A stretch of 64,000 nucleotides of DNA, taken from positions 124,001 to 188,000 of the forward strand of contig JAXMHH010000002.1 in the NCBI GenBank assembly GCA_046346845.1. The letters run 5' to 3'. Shown piece by piece: positions 1 to 9,208 of this stretch. The notes under the pieces were generated by a model that was not told the DNA's origin, made no database searches, and worked only from the letters and a program-made list of their open reading frames with translations. Positions within the stretch are counted from its first letter, which is position 1. Each line of letters begins with the position of its first letter. The position numbers were made by a program, and so were the translations under genes. The stretch comes from DSSB01 sp046346845. GTDB lineage: Bacteria > UBA10199 > DSSB01.

Positions 1-2702
1 TGGGGATCGGCGGCGGGCCGCAGCCGATAATCCTCACCGGGCGCGCGCGAGTCCCTCAGGAAGGTCTGCAGTTCCGCCCGTCCTTGCAGCGGATTACCTT
101 CTTCGAAGGCGAGCATCGCGCTCCGAAAATGGCGGCGGACCGGATCGGACTCGGCCTGCAAGGCGGCGCGATATTCGCCCAATCGTCCCAGGTGCAGGGC
201 CTGTTGGACCACTCGGCCCCGATCCTCGACGGAAAGGCCCTCGTAGGCCGGGGAAAAATGGAGTTGCCCGTTTTCCACCCCGCTGATGAAATCGGAGAGC
301 GGCCTTCGCCCTTCGCCCACGCGGACCTGCTGCGCCGAATCGCGGAGGGCCGCTTCGGTCAAATGCCCCTGAGCGAGCTGACGATTGGCCTGTGCGGTCA
401 ATTGGGTCAGCAGCGCCTGCTGGGTCGCCGGCTCTTGCAGAAACCGGGCAAGGCCTTCCGCCGAGAGCAGGGGGAGAACATTCGCCGCCACCGTCTCGGC
501 GGCCCTGCCGGGACCTGCTTGGACCAATGCTTGGAGTTGGTTTCGGTAGAGATCGTTTGCCGCCTCGGCCCCGGCTTCGCTGGTAGGATTGAGAGCAGGA
601 AGCAAGGCAACCATGCTGTCTTGGACCTGGCGGAGATGCGCGGTAAGATCCGCCTCGCTCATCCGGACGCGGGTAGGCGAGGCGGCCAGGAGATTGGCGG
701 CCTGCTCCCGCCGGTCGCTGGCTCCGTAAGAGACGTAATCCCCCCAATGGCTTCGCGGATCCCGGAGGTCCAGGGACCGCTCGTCGTACTGGCGCTGCCG
801 CATGGCATGAAATCCGGCCATCAGCTCACCCAAATCGTTGAACCGGTCGGCGGAAGAGCCGTAGTCGCTGTCGGTCGCCCGCGCCACCAGAGCCTGCCAA
901 GCGACCAAATCCTGGACGCGATCGTTCCCCGAATCGAGGGCGATGTCGATGCGATGGGCAAGGCGGTAATTGGCCAGGCGTTCGCGAAGTGGCGTCGATT
1001 CGACACCGGCGGCCGTAACCGCTTGGCCATGCAAGGTTTGCAAGCCTTGGACTTCCCCTTGAACCTGGCCCTCCAGGGCCGTGTTGGCGGCGGCAAAGGC
1101 CTGCTCGCTCTCGCCCAACCACTCGACCGAGGCTCCACCATAGAGGCCTCCGATCTCCCGGCGCAGGGCCAGCAGGGAACGGTCGGTTTGGAGCAGCGAC
1201 TGTAACTGATAGGCGCGCAGACTAGGGTCTTCGGAGAGGTGATTGGCCACCCTTTCCCGAGCGGAGCGCAGATTGGCCAAGGTCGATCTCAGCCGAGGGA
1301 TGTCGGCGACGGTCAGGTGTCTCAACTCCCCGGATAAAGACCCCAGCTCTCCCCCGCGAAGGTTCAGCTGAAAAACCGCCAGGTGTCGATCGGGATCGAA
1401 GCCTTGCATCGCCTGGACCAGGGGATCGGGGGCGGCCTCGCGCCCTTGCGGCGCCGCCGCCCGGCGGGACACGACCTCGGCCCCCAGGCGAACGACGAGG
1501 TCTTCGAGGACATTATGGGGAACGCTGGAACTCAGCGAGGCAAGGACATCGGAAGGGGCCAGGGCCGCTTGGGGGGACAAGGCCTCGGCAAACTGGGCGA
1601 GGATGCGCCCTCCGCCCCGCAAGGCATTCAAGAGATTCGCGGAGGGCTCGAAGGTGTGGCCTTGAGATCGCAAATACAGAATGGCCAAGCCCTGGTCCAC
1701 CGCCAAAGCCTGGCGCTGGCTGGCGGTCGCATTTTCATCGGAGAGCTGGGTTTCGAAATTCGTCGCGATCCGCTGGCGCAGGAGCTCGCTAGCTCCACCG
1801 GGTATGGAGGTCGACCAGAGCATGACCTGCGTCAATCCAGTGGTACGCGCCGATCCCTCCAGCCGATGTCCCGCGAACCAGTTGGCGGTGCCCAACATCT
1901 CTTCCGCCATGGCATGGTCCCCGGCGGCCTCGCAGGAGGCCGCGAATTCGAGGAATTGCTGCACCTGCGCATTTCCCGCCCGCCCTTCCCGGGCGGTATT
2001 CGGCAGGCGGAGGGTCAAATCCCGCCAATGGCGGACATCCCGCAGCAACTCTTGGTGCTCGCCCAGGTCTCGGCTGATCACGGCGATGAGCCGGGCGTTG
2101 CTCACCTGATCCTGGTTAGGCGTCCCTGGGACTTCGCGGATCCCGAGCCGCAATTGGTCCCGCAACAGGCGCAGGCTGCCCGAAGTGGCCTCCATCCCGG
2201 CCTGGAAACTTTGCGGGTCTTCGTCGGGCTGGGGACGAGCGGCTCCCCGACCGGCATTCCGGCTGGTCGCGAGAAAAGACGAGGCGTCGCGGTAGAAGGC
2301 CCTCAACATCTCGCAGTCTTGCACCAGCTCGCCGGGGGCGCTGCGCAGATGTCCGCGGATTTCCTCCGACTGCAGGCGCAAGGATCGGATCAACTCGCGA
2401 ATGCGGGCCTGGGCTCGGGGGGCTTCCGGGGCCTGGGGATGCTGCCGAACCCAATCGAGGAGCGCATGCAGGGTGCTGGCATCCTCCCGAAATTGCGCGC
2501 GGGGTCCGGAAACCACGCCTTCGAGGTCCGTGGCGGAAAGGGCCGATTCGGTGAGGGCGAGCCGACGAGCCGCAAGATTGGGGTCGGGTTGCGCGGAGGC
2601 AGGCGGCGGGACGGGCGAGCCTCCTTCCGGAGGCCTTCCCCCCTGGACTTGGGGAGGATTGGCGTTGAGGTTTCTTGTCCCAACGGACCCGGGGAGAACC
2701 AT
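1..2702 (-). CDS. N-terminal ~900 residues of a giant helical protein (runs off the left edge)
   Basis: The frame is open without a stop from the ATG at 2702 to the window edge (900 codons). I translated parts of it directly. The sequence is rich in Ala, Leu, Arg, Glu and Gln, predicted almost entirely helical, with a Pro-rich N-terminus and no signal peptide or membrane segment. Near residue 843 the segment YRAALQAESDP, followed by a helix ending in EEGNPLQGRAEL, closely resembles the start of the protein at 50972-53155 (YRSIQRESDP, then EQNGNLLGAAEL). The two are therefore probably members of one family. No strong SD precedes the ATG; AAGG lies about 20 bases upstream. Function is unknown. 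Long plus-strand ORFs over it (84-1205, 1383-2708) are codon-structure shadows. Confidence 0.8.
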   Translation of the reverse strand, partial: MVLPGSVGTRNLNANPPQVQGGRPPEGGSPVPPPASAQPDPNLAARRLALTESALSATDLEGVVSGPRAQFREDASTLHALLDWVRQHPQAPEAPRAQARIRELIRSLRLQSEEIRGHLRSAPGELVQDCEMLRAFYRDASSFLATSRNAGRGAARPQPDEDPQSFQAGMEATSGSLRLLRDQLRLGIREVPGTPNQDQVSNARLIAVISRDLGEHQELLRDVRHWRDLTLRLPNTAREGRAGNAQVQQFLEFAASCEAAGDHAMAEEMLGTANWFAGHRLEGSARTTGLTQVMLWSTSIPGGASELLRQRIATNFETQLSDENATASQRQALAVDQGLAILYLRSQGHTFEPSANLLNALRGGGRILAQFAEALSPQAALAPSDVLASLSSSVPHNVLEDLVVRLGAEVVSRRAAAPQGREAAPDPLVQAMQGFDPDRHLAVFQLNLRGGELGSLSGELRHLTVADIPRLRSTLANLRSARERVANHLSEDPSLRAYQLQSLLQTDRSLLALRREIGGLYGGASVEWLGESEQAFAAANTALEGQVQGEVQGLQTLHGQAVTAAGVESTPLRERLANYRLAHRIDIALDSGNDRVQDLVAWQALVARATDSDYGSSADRFNDLGELMAGFHAMRQRQYDERSLDLRDPRSHWGDYVSYGASDRREQAANLLAASPTRVRMSEADLTAHLRQVQDSMVALLPALNPTSEAGAEAANDLYRNQLQALVQAGPGRAAETVAANVLPLLSAEGLARFLQEPATQQALLTQLTAQANRQLAQGHLTEAALRDSAQQVRVGEGRRPLSDFISGVENGQLHFSPAYEGLSVEDRGRVVQQALHLGRLGEYRAALQAESDPVRRHFRSAMLAFEEGNPLQGRAELQTFLRDSRAPGEDYRLRPAADP

Positions 2703-3027
2703 AGATGAATCCCATGCCTTGGTGCTCCCCGGGGGTCTCGCTCGGAAAAAAAGCGATGGCCGCGCTATCTGATATCGGTCGGGAAGGCTGGCAAAGTTGA
2801 CTGATATTTTTCAGGAACGATTTCTTCTTCGTAAGATTTTAATTCGGAAAAGCGACGGTACTCCAAGCTTTTTTTTAGGAATAGGCAGGGGATGCTGCGC
2901 CGCGGCAAACCCGACCCGCGCGTCGAAATCCCGAGGGACGATCGACCCAAGGGACTCCAGACTTAGGATCTCTGGATGGAAATGGCGGGGGATGCGCCCC
3001 AGCGGGAAAAAGCAGGGCCCATTCCAT
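2703..3027. other. gene-free leader between the giant gene and the tRNA terminator
   Basis: About 325 bases without a convincing gene. The part at 2790-2880 is AT-richer than its surroundings and presumably carries the promoter of the minus-strand giant gene, but I see no -35/-10 pair worth naming. A 61-codon minus-strand ORF (2765-2950) has no convincing ribosome binding site and is not called. Confidence 0.4.
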
Positions 3028-3061
3028 AAAAAAGCCGTTCTCCCCTCCCGGGAAAAACGGC
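3028..3061 (-). terminator. Rho-independent terminator of tRNA-Asn
   Basis: On the minus strand a GCCGTT/AACGGC stem (3034-3039 with 3056-3061) is followed by six T residues (complement of 3028-3033). It lies 11 bases downstream of the encoded CCA end of the tRNA. Confidence 0.75.
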
Positions 3062-3072
3062 CTTCTTTCGTG

Positions 3073-3148
3073 TGGCTCCGGCTGCAGGACTCGAACCTGC
3101 GACCTAGCGGTTAACAGCCGCGTGCTCTACCGACTGAGCTAAGCCGGA
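3073..3148 (-). tRNA. tRNA-Asn (anticodon GTT)
   Basis: The minus strand folds as a standard 76-nt cloverleaf. A 7-bp acceptor stem pairs TCCGGCT with AGCCGGA, followed by discriminator G and an encoded CCA at 3073-3075. The D loop contains AGTCGGTAGAGC, the anticodon loop CTGTTAACC gives anticodon GTT, and the T arm contains the canonical GGTTCGAGTCC. The gene stands alone between a minus-strand terminator and the divergent phosphatase-family gene. Confidence 0.97.
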
Positions 3149-3157
3149 ATCAAAAAA

Positions 3158-3180
3158 AAGGGCTAAACCCCTTCTTTTTT
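3158..3180. terminator. AT-flanked hairpin upstream of tRNA-Asn
   Basis: AAGGG (3158-3162) pairs with CCCTT (3169-3173). It is flanked by an A run on the left and a T run on the right, so it could terminate transcription in either direction. No gene ends immediately before it, so its job is unclear. Confidence 0.4.
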
Positions 3181-3368
3181 TAGGGTTTCCCTGGTACCTA
3201 ATCTTGGCAGGGCTGTCAAATGGTCCTTCGCCTCGTTGCCATCTTAGGATCCCAAAGACTCCGAGTATTATCGTTCAAAGATTTCGAAACATTCCAGGAT
3301 AAATTAATTCGCAATTCCGCGACCTTGCCCTTGATTTTTGGGGCCGTTTTTGGTTCTTCACCCATCCC

Positions 3369-4568
3369 ATGAGCGAAACCGCGACCCTGAACCACAACCT
3401 CAGCCCCTATTTCAAGGACCTCAGCCAGGTCAAAGACTCCAAGGAGCTGAAAAAACACCCGGTATACCAGAAGGTTTATCCGGAGATCGAGGCCGTGCTG
3501 CGCGGCTACGAAAACGGCGGCTTCGCGCCCCCGGCACCCGCCAAGCCCTTCTACCGGGCCCTCACCTGGAACATCGAACGCGGCATCGTCTATGACGGCA
3601 TCCTTCACACCCTGAAGCAGCACCCCATCCTCAGCAAGGCGGACCTCTTCTTCATCCCCGAGACCGACATGGGCATGGTGCGTTCGGCCAACCGGAACGT
3701 GGCGCGCGACCTGGCCGAGGCGCTGGGACTGTATTATTACTTCGTACCGACCTACCTAAACCTCTGCAAGGGCAACGGCACCGAGGACCACTTCGAGGGC
3801 GAAAACACCCTCGCCATCCACGGCAACGCCATCCTCTCGCGTTACCCGCTCAAGGATTTCCACCGCATCATCCTGCACAACGCCAAGGACAAGATGAAGG
3901 GGAAGGAAAAACGCCTCGGCTCGCAGCAGGCCATGGCCTGCACCGTCGTCCTGCCCCAGGGCGAGATCCGCGCGATCTGCGCCCATCTCGACGCGCACTC
4001 CAGCAAGCGGCACCGCCGCGACCAGATGCGCACCATCATGCGCTACCTGGACAAGCTCCCGCCCCTGCCCTCGCTGTTCGGCGGCGACCTCAACACCACC
4101 ACCTACAACTCCCGCAACGCCTTCTGGGCCATTTGGGGTTTTTGGGTGCGGGTCGCGATGGGCGTGCGCCGGGTGATCGCCAAGGTCTACCCCTATCCCG
4201 ACCGCCTCTTCGAGAAACAGCTCTTCAAGACCTTCGAAAAGCACGGTTTCAACTACCTCGATTGGAACGAGCCCGGGGCCTGCACCTTACACTACCACGT
4301 CGAGGACCTGAAGAAGATCAAGAACCTCCGCGACCTCGTCCCCAACTGGTGCTTCAAGTTCATCGACTGGGCCTGCGCCAAGAACGACGGCAAGTGCAGC
4401 TTCAAGATCGATTGGTTCGCCGCGAAGGGCCTAAAGCTGGTCCGGGAAGGCGAAAACCTCCCGGGAGCCCCCTTCGCGCCGCTGTCGCCCAAGGTCGTCG
4501 GGAACCTCAAGCACGAGGGCCGCGAGTGCAGCGATCACGACGCGATCGTCGTCGATTTCCGCCTATAA
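3369..4568 (+). CDS. endonuclease/exonuclease/phosphatase family protein
   Basis: A 399-residue protein with the metal-dependent EEP fold shared by DNase I, AP endonucleases and lipid or nucleotide phosphodiesterases. Family motifs appear in order: WNIE near residues 67-70, a metal-ligand-like Glu in IPETD near 98, HLDAHS near 203, GGDLN near 237, and the C-terminal SDHDAIVVDF near 387. No signal peptide is seen, so it is probably cytoplasmic. An N-terminal extension of about 60 residues precedes the fold, and an insertion lies between GGDLN and SDHD. The substrate cannot be told from sequence. The ATG has no strong SD. It converges with the next gene. Confidence 0.85.
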   Translation: MSETATLNHNLSPYFKDLSQVKDSKELKKHPVYQKVYPEIEAVLRGYENGGFAPPAPAKPFYRALTWNIERGIVYDGILHTLKQHPILSKADLFFIPETDMGMVRSANRNVARDLAEALGLYYYFVPTYLNLCKGNGTEDHFEGENTLAIHGNAILSRYPLKDFHRIILHNAKDKMKGKEKRLGSQQAMACTVVLPQGEIRAICAHLDAHSSKRHRRDQMRTIMRYLDKLPPLPSLFGGDLNTTTYNSRNAFWAIWGFWVRVAMGVRRVIAKVYPYPDRLFEKQLFKTFEKHGFNYLDWNEPGACTLHYHVEDLKKIKNLRDLVPNWCFKFIDWACAKNDGKCSFKIDWFAAKGLKLVREGENLPGAPFAPLSPKVVGNLKHEGRECSDHDAIVVDFRL

Positions 4569-4575
4569 AATTTTC

Positions 4576-4929
4576 CTAGGATATTTTTCGGGTCTCGAGG
4601 AGCGAACTCTTCAGCGATTCCGCGAGCTCCAGCTTGCCGCTCTGCGCGCAGCCCTTCACCCAATCGCAAAGACTGCGGATCTTTTCGGGGTCGGAGACTT
4701 TTTTCAAGAGAATGGAGGTCTCGTGGTCGTCCACCTGCACGCAGTGGTACTGCTCGCAGTAGTTGAAGCAATTCTGCTGTTTGAATTCGGGCACCAAATT
4801 CGAAGGCAGGCCCTTGAACTGCGCGCGGTAGTGGGCCTCCAGGTCGGGGGTCTCGCGGAAGATACCCTCGCCGTAGTTGTCCCGCACGCAGGTGTTGCAG
4901 AGGGTGATTTGCAGTTTTTTCGCGGCCAT
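4576..4929 (-). CDS. small cysteine-rich, DUF1636-like / thioredoxin-like [2Fe-2S] protein
   Basis: A 117-residue protein. I chose the ATG at 4929 because GGAGAG lies just upstream; a longer reading from 4971 has no SD. The N-terminus carries CNTC and the middle carries C-x3-C-x4-C (NCFNYCEQYHC). This spacing resembles DUF1636 and thioredoxin-fold [2Fe-2S] ferredoxin-like proteins, which bind metal through such cysteines. A further Cys pair (CDWVKGC) lies near the C-terminus. It is cytoplasmic by prediction. The neighbouring genes do not suggest a pathway. Metal binding is inferred from cysteine pattern only. Confidence 0.6.
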   Translation of the reverse strand: MAAKKLQITLCNTCVRDNYGEGIFRETPDLEAHYRAQFKGLPSNLVPEFKQQNCFNYCEQYHCVQVDDHETSILLKKVSDPEKIRSLCDWVKGCAQSGKLELAESLKSSLLETRKIS

Positions 4930-5059
4930 GGCTCTCTCCTGCACAATGGGAATGCTCCGCTCATAAACCAAGCCGGGCGTTTTTGAAAAGCCCCAATTAT
5001 TTATTGGATGCCGGGGCGGCGTTTAAGTTATGAAGAATATTCTAAAAGGAGGCGCCCCG

Positions 5060-5611
5060 ATGGTTTCCAAAAAATCCCTGACCGCCCTGTTCCTGAGCCT
5101 GAGCTTTCTCACCGCCTGCCCTTCCCTCAAGAAGCAGGAAGCAGCGCCTCCCGCGGCCCCCGCGCCCGCAAGCTCCGCCGTCGCCCCCGCGGAGGCCAAG
5201 CCCACCGCGGCGCCCGGCGCGAAGTTCGCCACTCCCATCGACAGCACCAAGGGCTTCTACGACGCCGTCGTCGCCGAAAAATACGACATCGCCTGGTCCG
5301 CCCTGAGCAAGGCCAGCCAAGACAAGTTCATCGCCATGGTGGCCGAGGACGAAAAAATGGACCCAGCCAAGGTCCGCGAGCTCTTCGAGCAAAACCAGAC
5401 CTCCATCCAACTGGGTTTTTGGAAAAGCTTCCGCAGCTCGTCCAAATTGGAAGCCGTCGCTCCGAAAGCGACCTATAAGGTGCTGAACGAAGGCCCCGAA
5501 CTGGCCGAGGTCGAATTGACCTCGGGCGACGTGACGCTCAAGTCCAAGGCCATCAAAGAAAACGGCCAATGGAAGATGGGCTACGTCGAGACCTTCCTGC
5601 CGGAAAAATAA
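5060..5611 (+). CDS. lipoprotein with NTF2/DUF4878-like domain
   Basis: The start is set by AAAGGAGG at 5045-5052, seven bases before the ATG at 5060. The 183-residue protein begins with a lipoprotein signal peptide and lipobox FLTAC (Cys20). An Ala/Pro-rich linker (about residues 25-55) follows, then a domain of about 120 residues starting STKGFYDAVVAEKYDIAW. Its layout (helical start, central KATYKVL strand, final WKMGYVE) resembles the DUF4878/NTF2-like lipoproteins found in many Gram-negative bacteria. It is probably anchored to a membrane facing the periplasm; no catalytic residues are evident. It converges with the secreted protein at 5614-6150 with a 2-base gap. Confidence 0.75.
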   Translation: MVSKKSLTALFLSLSFLTACPSLKKQEAAPPAAPAPASSAVAPAEAKPTAAPGAKFATPIDSTKGFYDAVVAEKYDIAWSALSKASQDKFIAMVAEDEKMDPAKVRELFEQNQTSIQLGFWKSFRSSSKLEAVAPKATYKVLNEGPELAEVELTSGDVTLKSKAIKENGQWKMGYVETFLPEK

Positions 5612-5613
5612 TT

Positions 5614-6150
5614 TCAGCGGATATTTTCGTTGTAGACGCGGACCTTCTCGATGCGCGCCCGATCCGGGGCGTAGAAATACTCCACCAAGTAATCCTCGGT
5701 GTAGCGGCCGTCCATCCCGCCGTTCGGAGGCGCGCAGGGATCGGCGGGGGTGGCCGGAATCGCCTGCCGATGGGTCGGGGGGCGGGTCCCCGCGATGGGC
5801 GCCACCTGCACCGTCAAGGCCTCGGCCTGGGCCTTGCTCAAGGGACTGTTCGGCGTGAATTCGACCATCGCGACGATCTTGGTGTCGAGCTGGTAGACGG
5901 GATGATAGAAGGCGGCCTTGACCTGCAGGTCTTTGCCGGCCATGGGGACATAGCGGTGATTCTTCAGGCAGCCTTCGCTCCCTTGGACGGGGGCCTGGGC
6001 CTGGTAGCCCTTCTCCTGCGCCCAAGCCGCGGCCTCGGCCTCGTTGCTGCCAAGGATTTCACGCGCGAATAGAGAACTTGAGGCGCCGCAGAGCGCCGTC
6101 AGAAAACCAAGACCCCATAGCAGTGATTTTCCCTTCGGATTTTTAGGCAT
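5614..6150 (-). CDS. secreted protein of unknown function, coupled to the DAGK-like giant gene
   Basis: A 178-residue protein from the ATG at 6150, with a Sec signal peptide (Lys-rich start, hydrophobic LLWGLGFLTALCGASSSLFA, cleavage near residue 28). The mature part has a Cys, a Pro-rich stretch and an acidic/aromatic C-terminal portion (DYLVEYFYAPDRARIEK). The start overlaps the TAA of the upstream giant gene in ATGCCTAA, so it is probably translated by coupling and works alongside it. A longer reading from 6183 would hide the signal peptide and is rejected. I recognise no domain. Confidence 0.75.
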   Translation of the reverse strand: MPKNPKGKSLLWGLGFLTALCGASSSLFAREILGSNEAEAAAWAQEKGYQAQAPVQGSEGCLKNHRYVPMAGKDLQVKAAFYHPVYQLDTKIVAMVEFTPNSPLSKAQAEALTVQVAPIAGTRPPTHRQAIPATPADPCAPPNGGMDGRYTEDYLVEYFYAPDRARIEKVRVYNENIR

Positions 6151-9109
6151 TCGCCGCCCTCGGTGGGGAGATTCTCCCCGCATTCACCCAGGTAAGCAAG
6201 GAAGATTCCTGTCCCGCCCGCAAGACACCTCGCTCGTCGAAAAAGCGGCGGAGCTCGGCGTTTTCCGGCAGGTCGACCGAGTGCAACTCGGCCACGGCCC
6301 GCTGCAGGCGATAGGCGTAGAGTCGCAGCAAGTGGCCGCGCGCCTGCTCGCGGGAGCCGATCACCCCGCGGAATTGGTCTTGCAGATAGGCCGCCGTCTC
6401 CTCGAAGCTCGCTCCCGCCCGCAGCCGGGGCCCGCCGGCGCAGTGCTCGAGCTGCTCCAGAAGATCTCTCTCCAGGGGCTCCAACCGTATCTCGTGCCCG
6501 AAGACCTCGGCCGCGTCGCCACCCAAGGCTTGGGGCAACCAAGTCAGCTCGCCCCGCACCGCCTCGCGCAGCAGGGAGCTCTGCTCCCGGTCGCGCCGCT
6601 CGACCTCCAAGCGCGCCTCGTTGGAGGAGCCGAACAAGAAATCGTGGCTGTCGATATAGGCCGACAGGGAGGGCGCCAGGAGGCGGGGGATTTGCCTCCA
6701 ACTGAAGGTGCCGATCTCGCCGCGCTGCCGCCGCAGCTCGGCCGCGCGAAAATCGGTGTAAAGCTCATAGCTCGCCCGCTCGCCGTGTTGGAGGCGATGG
6801 ATACCGGTGAAGCTGAGATCGCCGATGAAACCCAGGGCGAAGGCGCGGCCCGCCAGGCGCATCGGTTGGGCCTCGAGCAGGCGCAGGCTTCCCGCCGGCG
6901 CCGCGATGCGCGCGAGGTCGGGTAGGAAGAAGGCGGCGGTCGGGGCCCAGCGTCGCAGGCGGGAATTTTCCGGCAGGTCGTGGACCAACCGCTCGGCGAG
7001 GCGGCTGAAAATCAGGCCTTCCCCCATGTTCCAGGCGGCGCGCGGCAGCAGGGTCGCGAGGGAAACACCGCGGCGCAACAGGGTGCGGGAAAAGCCCGCT
7101 TCCCAACCGATGCCGCGCAGGGCGCTCTCGCCCAAGGCGCCTGCCCAAGAGGGCCGCTCCAAGAAAGTCCACTGCGCCAGGCGCTCTCCGGCGATGCGCA
7201 CGGTGCGCAGGCTGGCGAGGTGGTAAGGCTGCCGCAGGATCCGGTTGGCGGCCAACTGCCAAACCGCCTGGGTACTCGCGCTGGCCGCGTGGGAGAGATA
7301 GACGACAAAGGCAAAGCGCAGCTCGCGCTGCCGAATCGGATCGAGCCCGACGATGTCGGCGAGGCGTTCGGCGCCCAGCATCCCCGCCAAGCCCACGGCC
7401 AAGGGCGGTCCGCCGCGCAGGACGCGATCGCGGAGGGAACGCAGGCCGCCCTGGTTCTCCGCCGCCCAGTTTCGCCCCGCCTCGCTTTGCAGCCAGCGCT
7501 CGAGGTTCTCGATGCTGAGGCCTTCCGAGGCCATATTCCTCAATTGGGAAAAATGCTCCACGCCTTGCGAGGCAGTGAGCAGGGCCTCGGCCCGCTCCGG
7601 GGAAATTCGGTAATTTCGCATCAGCCGATAGAGCCGCGGCAAGGAGAGAAAATGGCTGCGCACGGTGCGACTCCCCTCGCCGTCCTCCAAGACCCGCCCC
7701 TCGAAATCCGGCACCTGGTTATAGACCATTTGCTGGTCGCTGATCATCGGGGTCTCGCCGCGAACCAGCCAGCTCGCCCGCGCCAGCCGCACCGCCAGGG
7801 AGTTCGCCGCGGCCAATTTGGTGATGGTGAAATCCGGGGCATGGACGCTGAACCGGGAGCGCGGCGCGATCACGTCGCCGTTCTGCTGGGCAGGCACCTC
7901 GAGGGGCTCGCCCGCCGGCGGCACCCGCGTCTCGCTGGGGGCCAAGTTGTGGCGAATCTGAAAATCTTGATAGGCCCGGATCAGGTCCCAAGCCAGGGTG
8001 TCGGGCACGGTGGCGCGCACGTCGATCCGTTCGCCCGGATTCACCAGCCATTGGCGCCGCGCCGTCAGCGTCCACAGGCGACTCCGCGGCCCCACCAGGT
8101 TGAAGCCCAGCTTGGTCAGCAGGCCGCGGCCGATGTACTCGGTGAGGGCCAAGACGCCGCGCGGCCCCGGCGGCAAGACCACGACCTTGGTCTCGCCCCA
8201 AGCCCCCGGCACGCCCCCGACTCCGGCGAGGATGCGGTTGGGGGTCACGGTCACCTCGGAGCCCCGCATTGTCTCGCGCTCGATCTCCCGTCCGTCCAAG
8301 GTGCTGCGCGTCAGGGTGACATCCACCCCGACCAGGCCGAAGCGGTTGAAAATGCCATGGGGGATGAGGCGGAGGTAGCTCAGCAGGCCCTGGTTGAACA
8401 GGCCATTGGGATTGGCGGCGCGATTGCGCTGCCGCAGGGCGAAGAGATAGCCCGAAGCCAAAAAGCCCATCGAATGGCTGCCGGCCTCGGCCCCGTCGAC
8501 GATGGGAAAACGAAATTGCAGCTCCACGGAGCGCGCGATGAAGCGCGGCAGCTCGCGAAGGTTGCTGGGAGCGGCGACCTGCACCGCCAGATCAGCGGCG
8601 GTTCCCTTTTTGGCCAGGACGAAGATCGCCCGACCGCTGGGCGCCTCGGCGCCGGACGCGGATTCCGAGCCGGGGGCGAAGGAAGTCCCCGCGGCACGCA
8701 GCACCTCGCCGATGGTCTCGCCGATGGTGCCGTCTCCGCCAAAGGGCAAGACAAAGATCTTTTGGCCGCCGCGCAGGGCCTCGGTCGTCGCCTCGCGGAT
8801 ACGGGCGCGGCGCGCATCGAGGTCGGGCACGGTCTCGACCGGGATCACGCGGGCGCCGGAATTGCGGAGGATTTGCAAGAGCTGGGGCAGGTCGCCCCCG
8901 ATCCGCCCGTCTCGCGCGGCGGGATTGAAGACCACGAGGATGCTCTGTCCGGTGAGGCTGTTGCGGCGCGGCCGCAAGATGGCGGCGAGGGAAGACAGGC
9001 GCCCGCGCGGAGCGGCCGGACGGGCCTCCGGCGCCGCGACGCCCTCATTTCCATCCATGGGCGTCGCCCCAGGGGGCAAACCCGATCCAATCCTTCCAGG
9101 GGGGGTCAT
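6143..9109 (-). CDS. giant protein: diacylglycerol-kinase-like catalytic domain fused to a helical/hydrophobic module
   Basis: A 988-residue protein. Residues about 55-140 carry hallmarks of the DAGK/sphingosine-kinase catalytic fold: NPAARDG at 62-68 and the nucleotide-binding GGDGT at 124-128, in the context FVLPFGGDGTIGETIG. Residues about 190-390 are beta-rich and fit the second (C-terminal) domain of YegS-type lipid kinases. Residues about 430-550 are helical. Residues about 555-820 are hydrophobic and Ala/Leu/Arg-rich, with GIHRLQHG followed by W-x-QIPRLLAP. That pair of motifs recurs in the protein at 29792-33388. The remainder is helical. Typical bacterial lipid kinases are about 300 residues, so this is an unusual fusion. 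Lipid phosphorylation is inferred, not shown. GGGAAG precedes the ATG. Confidence 0.8.
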   Translation of the reverse strand: MTPPGRIGSGLPPGATPMDGNEGVAAPEARPAAPRGRLSSLAAILRPRRNSLTGQSILVVFNPAARDGRIGGDLPQLLQILRNSGARVIPVETVPDLDARRARIREATTEALRGGQKIFVLPFGGDGTIGETIGEVLRAAGTSFAPGSESASGAEAPSGRAIFVLAKKGTAADLAVQVAAPSNLRELPRFIARSVELQFRFPIVDGAEAGSHSMGFLASGYLFALRQRNRAANPNGLFNQGLLSYLRLIPHGIFNRFGLVGVDVTLTRSTLDGREIERETMRGSEVTVTPNRILAGVGGVPGAWGETKVVVLPPGPRGVLALTEYIGRGLLTKLGFNLVGPRSRLWTLTARRQWLVNPGERIDVRATVPDTLAWDLIRAYQDFQIRHNLAPSETRVPPAGEPLEVPAQQNGDVIAPRSRFSVHAPDFTITKLAAANSLAVRLARASWLVRGETPMISDQQMVYNQVPDFEGRVLEDGEGSRTVRSHFLSLPRLYRLMRNYRISPERAEALLTASQGVEHFSQLRNMASEGLSIENLERWLQSEAGRNWAAENQGGLRSLRDRVLRGGPPLAVGLAGMLGAERLADIVGLDPIRQRELRFAFVVYLSHAASASTQAVWQLAANRILRQPYHLASLRTVRIAGERLAQWTFLERPSWAGALGESALRGIGWEAGFSRTLLRRGVSLATLLPRAAWNMGEGLIFSRLAERLVHDLPENSRLRRWAPTAAFFLPDLARIAAPAGSLRLLEAQPMRLAGRAFALGFIGDLSFTGIHRLQHGERASYELYTDFRAAELRRQRGEIGTFSWRQIPRLLAPSLSAYIDSHDFLFGSSNEARLEVERRDREQSSLLREAVRGELTWLPQALGGDAAEVFGHEIRLEPLERDLLEQLEHCAGGPRLRAGASFEETAAYLQDQFRGVIGSREQARGHLLRLYAYRLQRAVAELHSVDLPENAELRRFFDERGVLRAGQESSLLTWVNAGRISPPRAANA

Positions 9110-9208
9110 AGGAGTCTTCCCTCGAAACGCAAATTCTGGCTTAACAGCGTTCTATCGTCCCTACCCCCTCGAAGTTGCGGTGAAAATCGTCCCTAGCCAC
9201 GGACCGAT

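Noticed and set aside
84..2708. Two long plus-strand ORFs (373 and 441 codons)
   Set aside because: The opposite strand is open over the entire 2.7 kb with a sensible helical protein and similarity to another protein in the window. The plus ORFs have low-complexity Gly/Arg/Pro-rich translations typical of shadows in GC-rich genes.
2765..2950. A 61-codon minus-strand ORF upstream of the giant gene
   Set aside because: No SD, no domain, and the frame lies in AT-richer leader DNA; too little support to call it a gene.
6980..9196. A 738-codon plus-strand ORF opposite the DAGK-like giant
   Set aside because: Its translation is Arg/Gln/His-rich without any motif, while the minus strand carries GGDGT, NPAARDG and conserved blocks.
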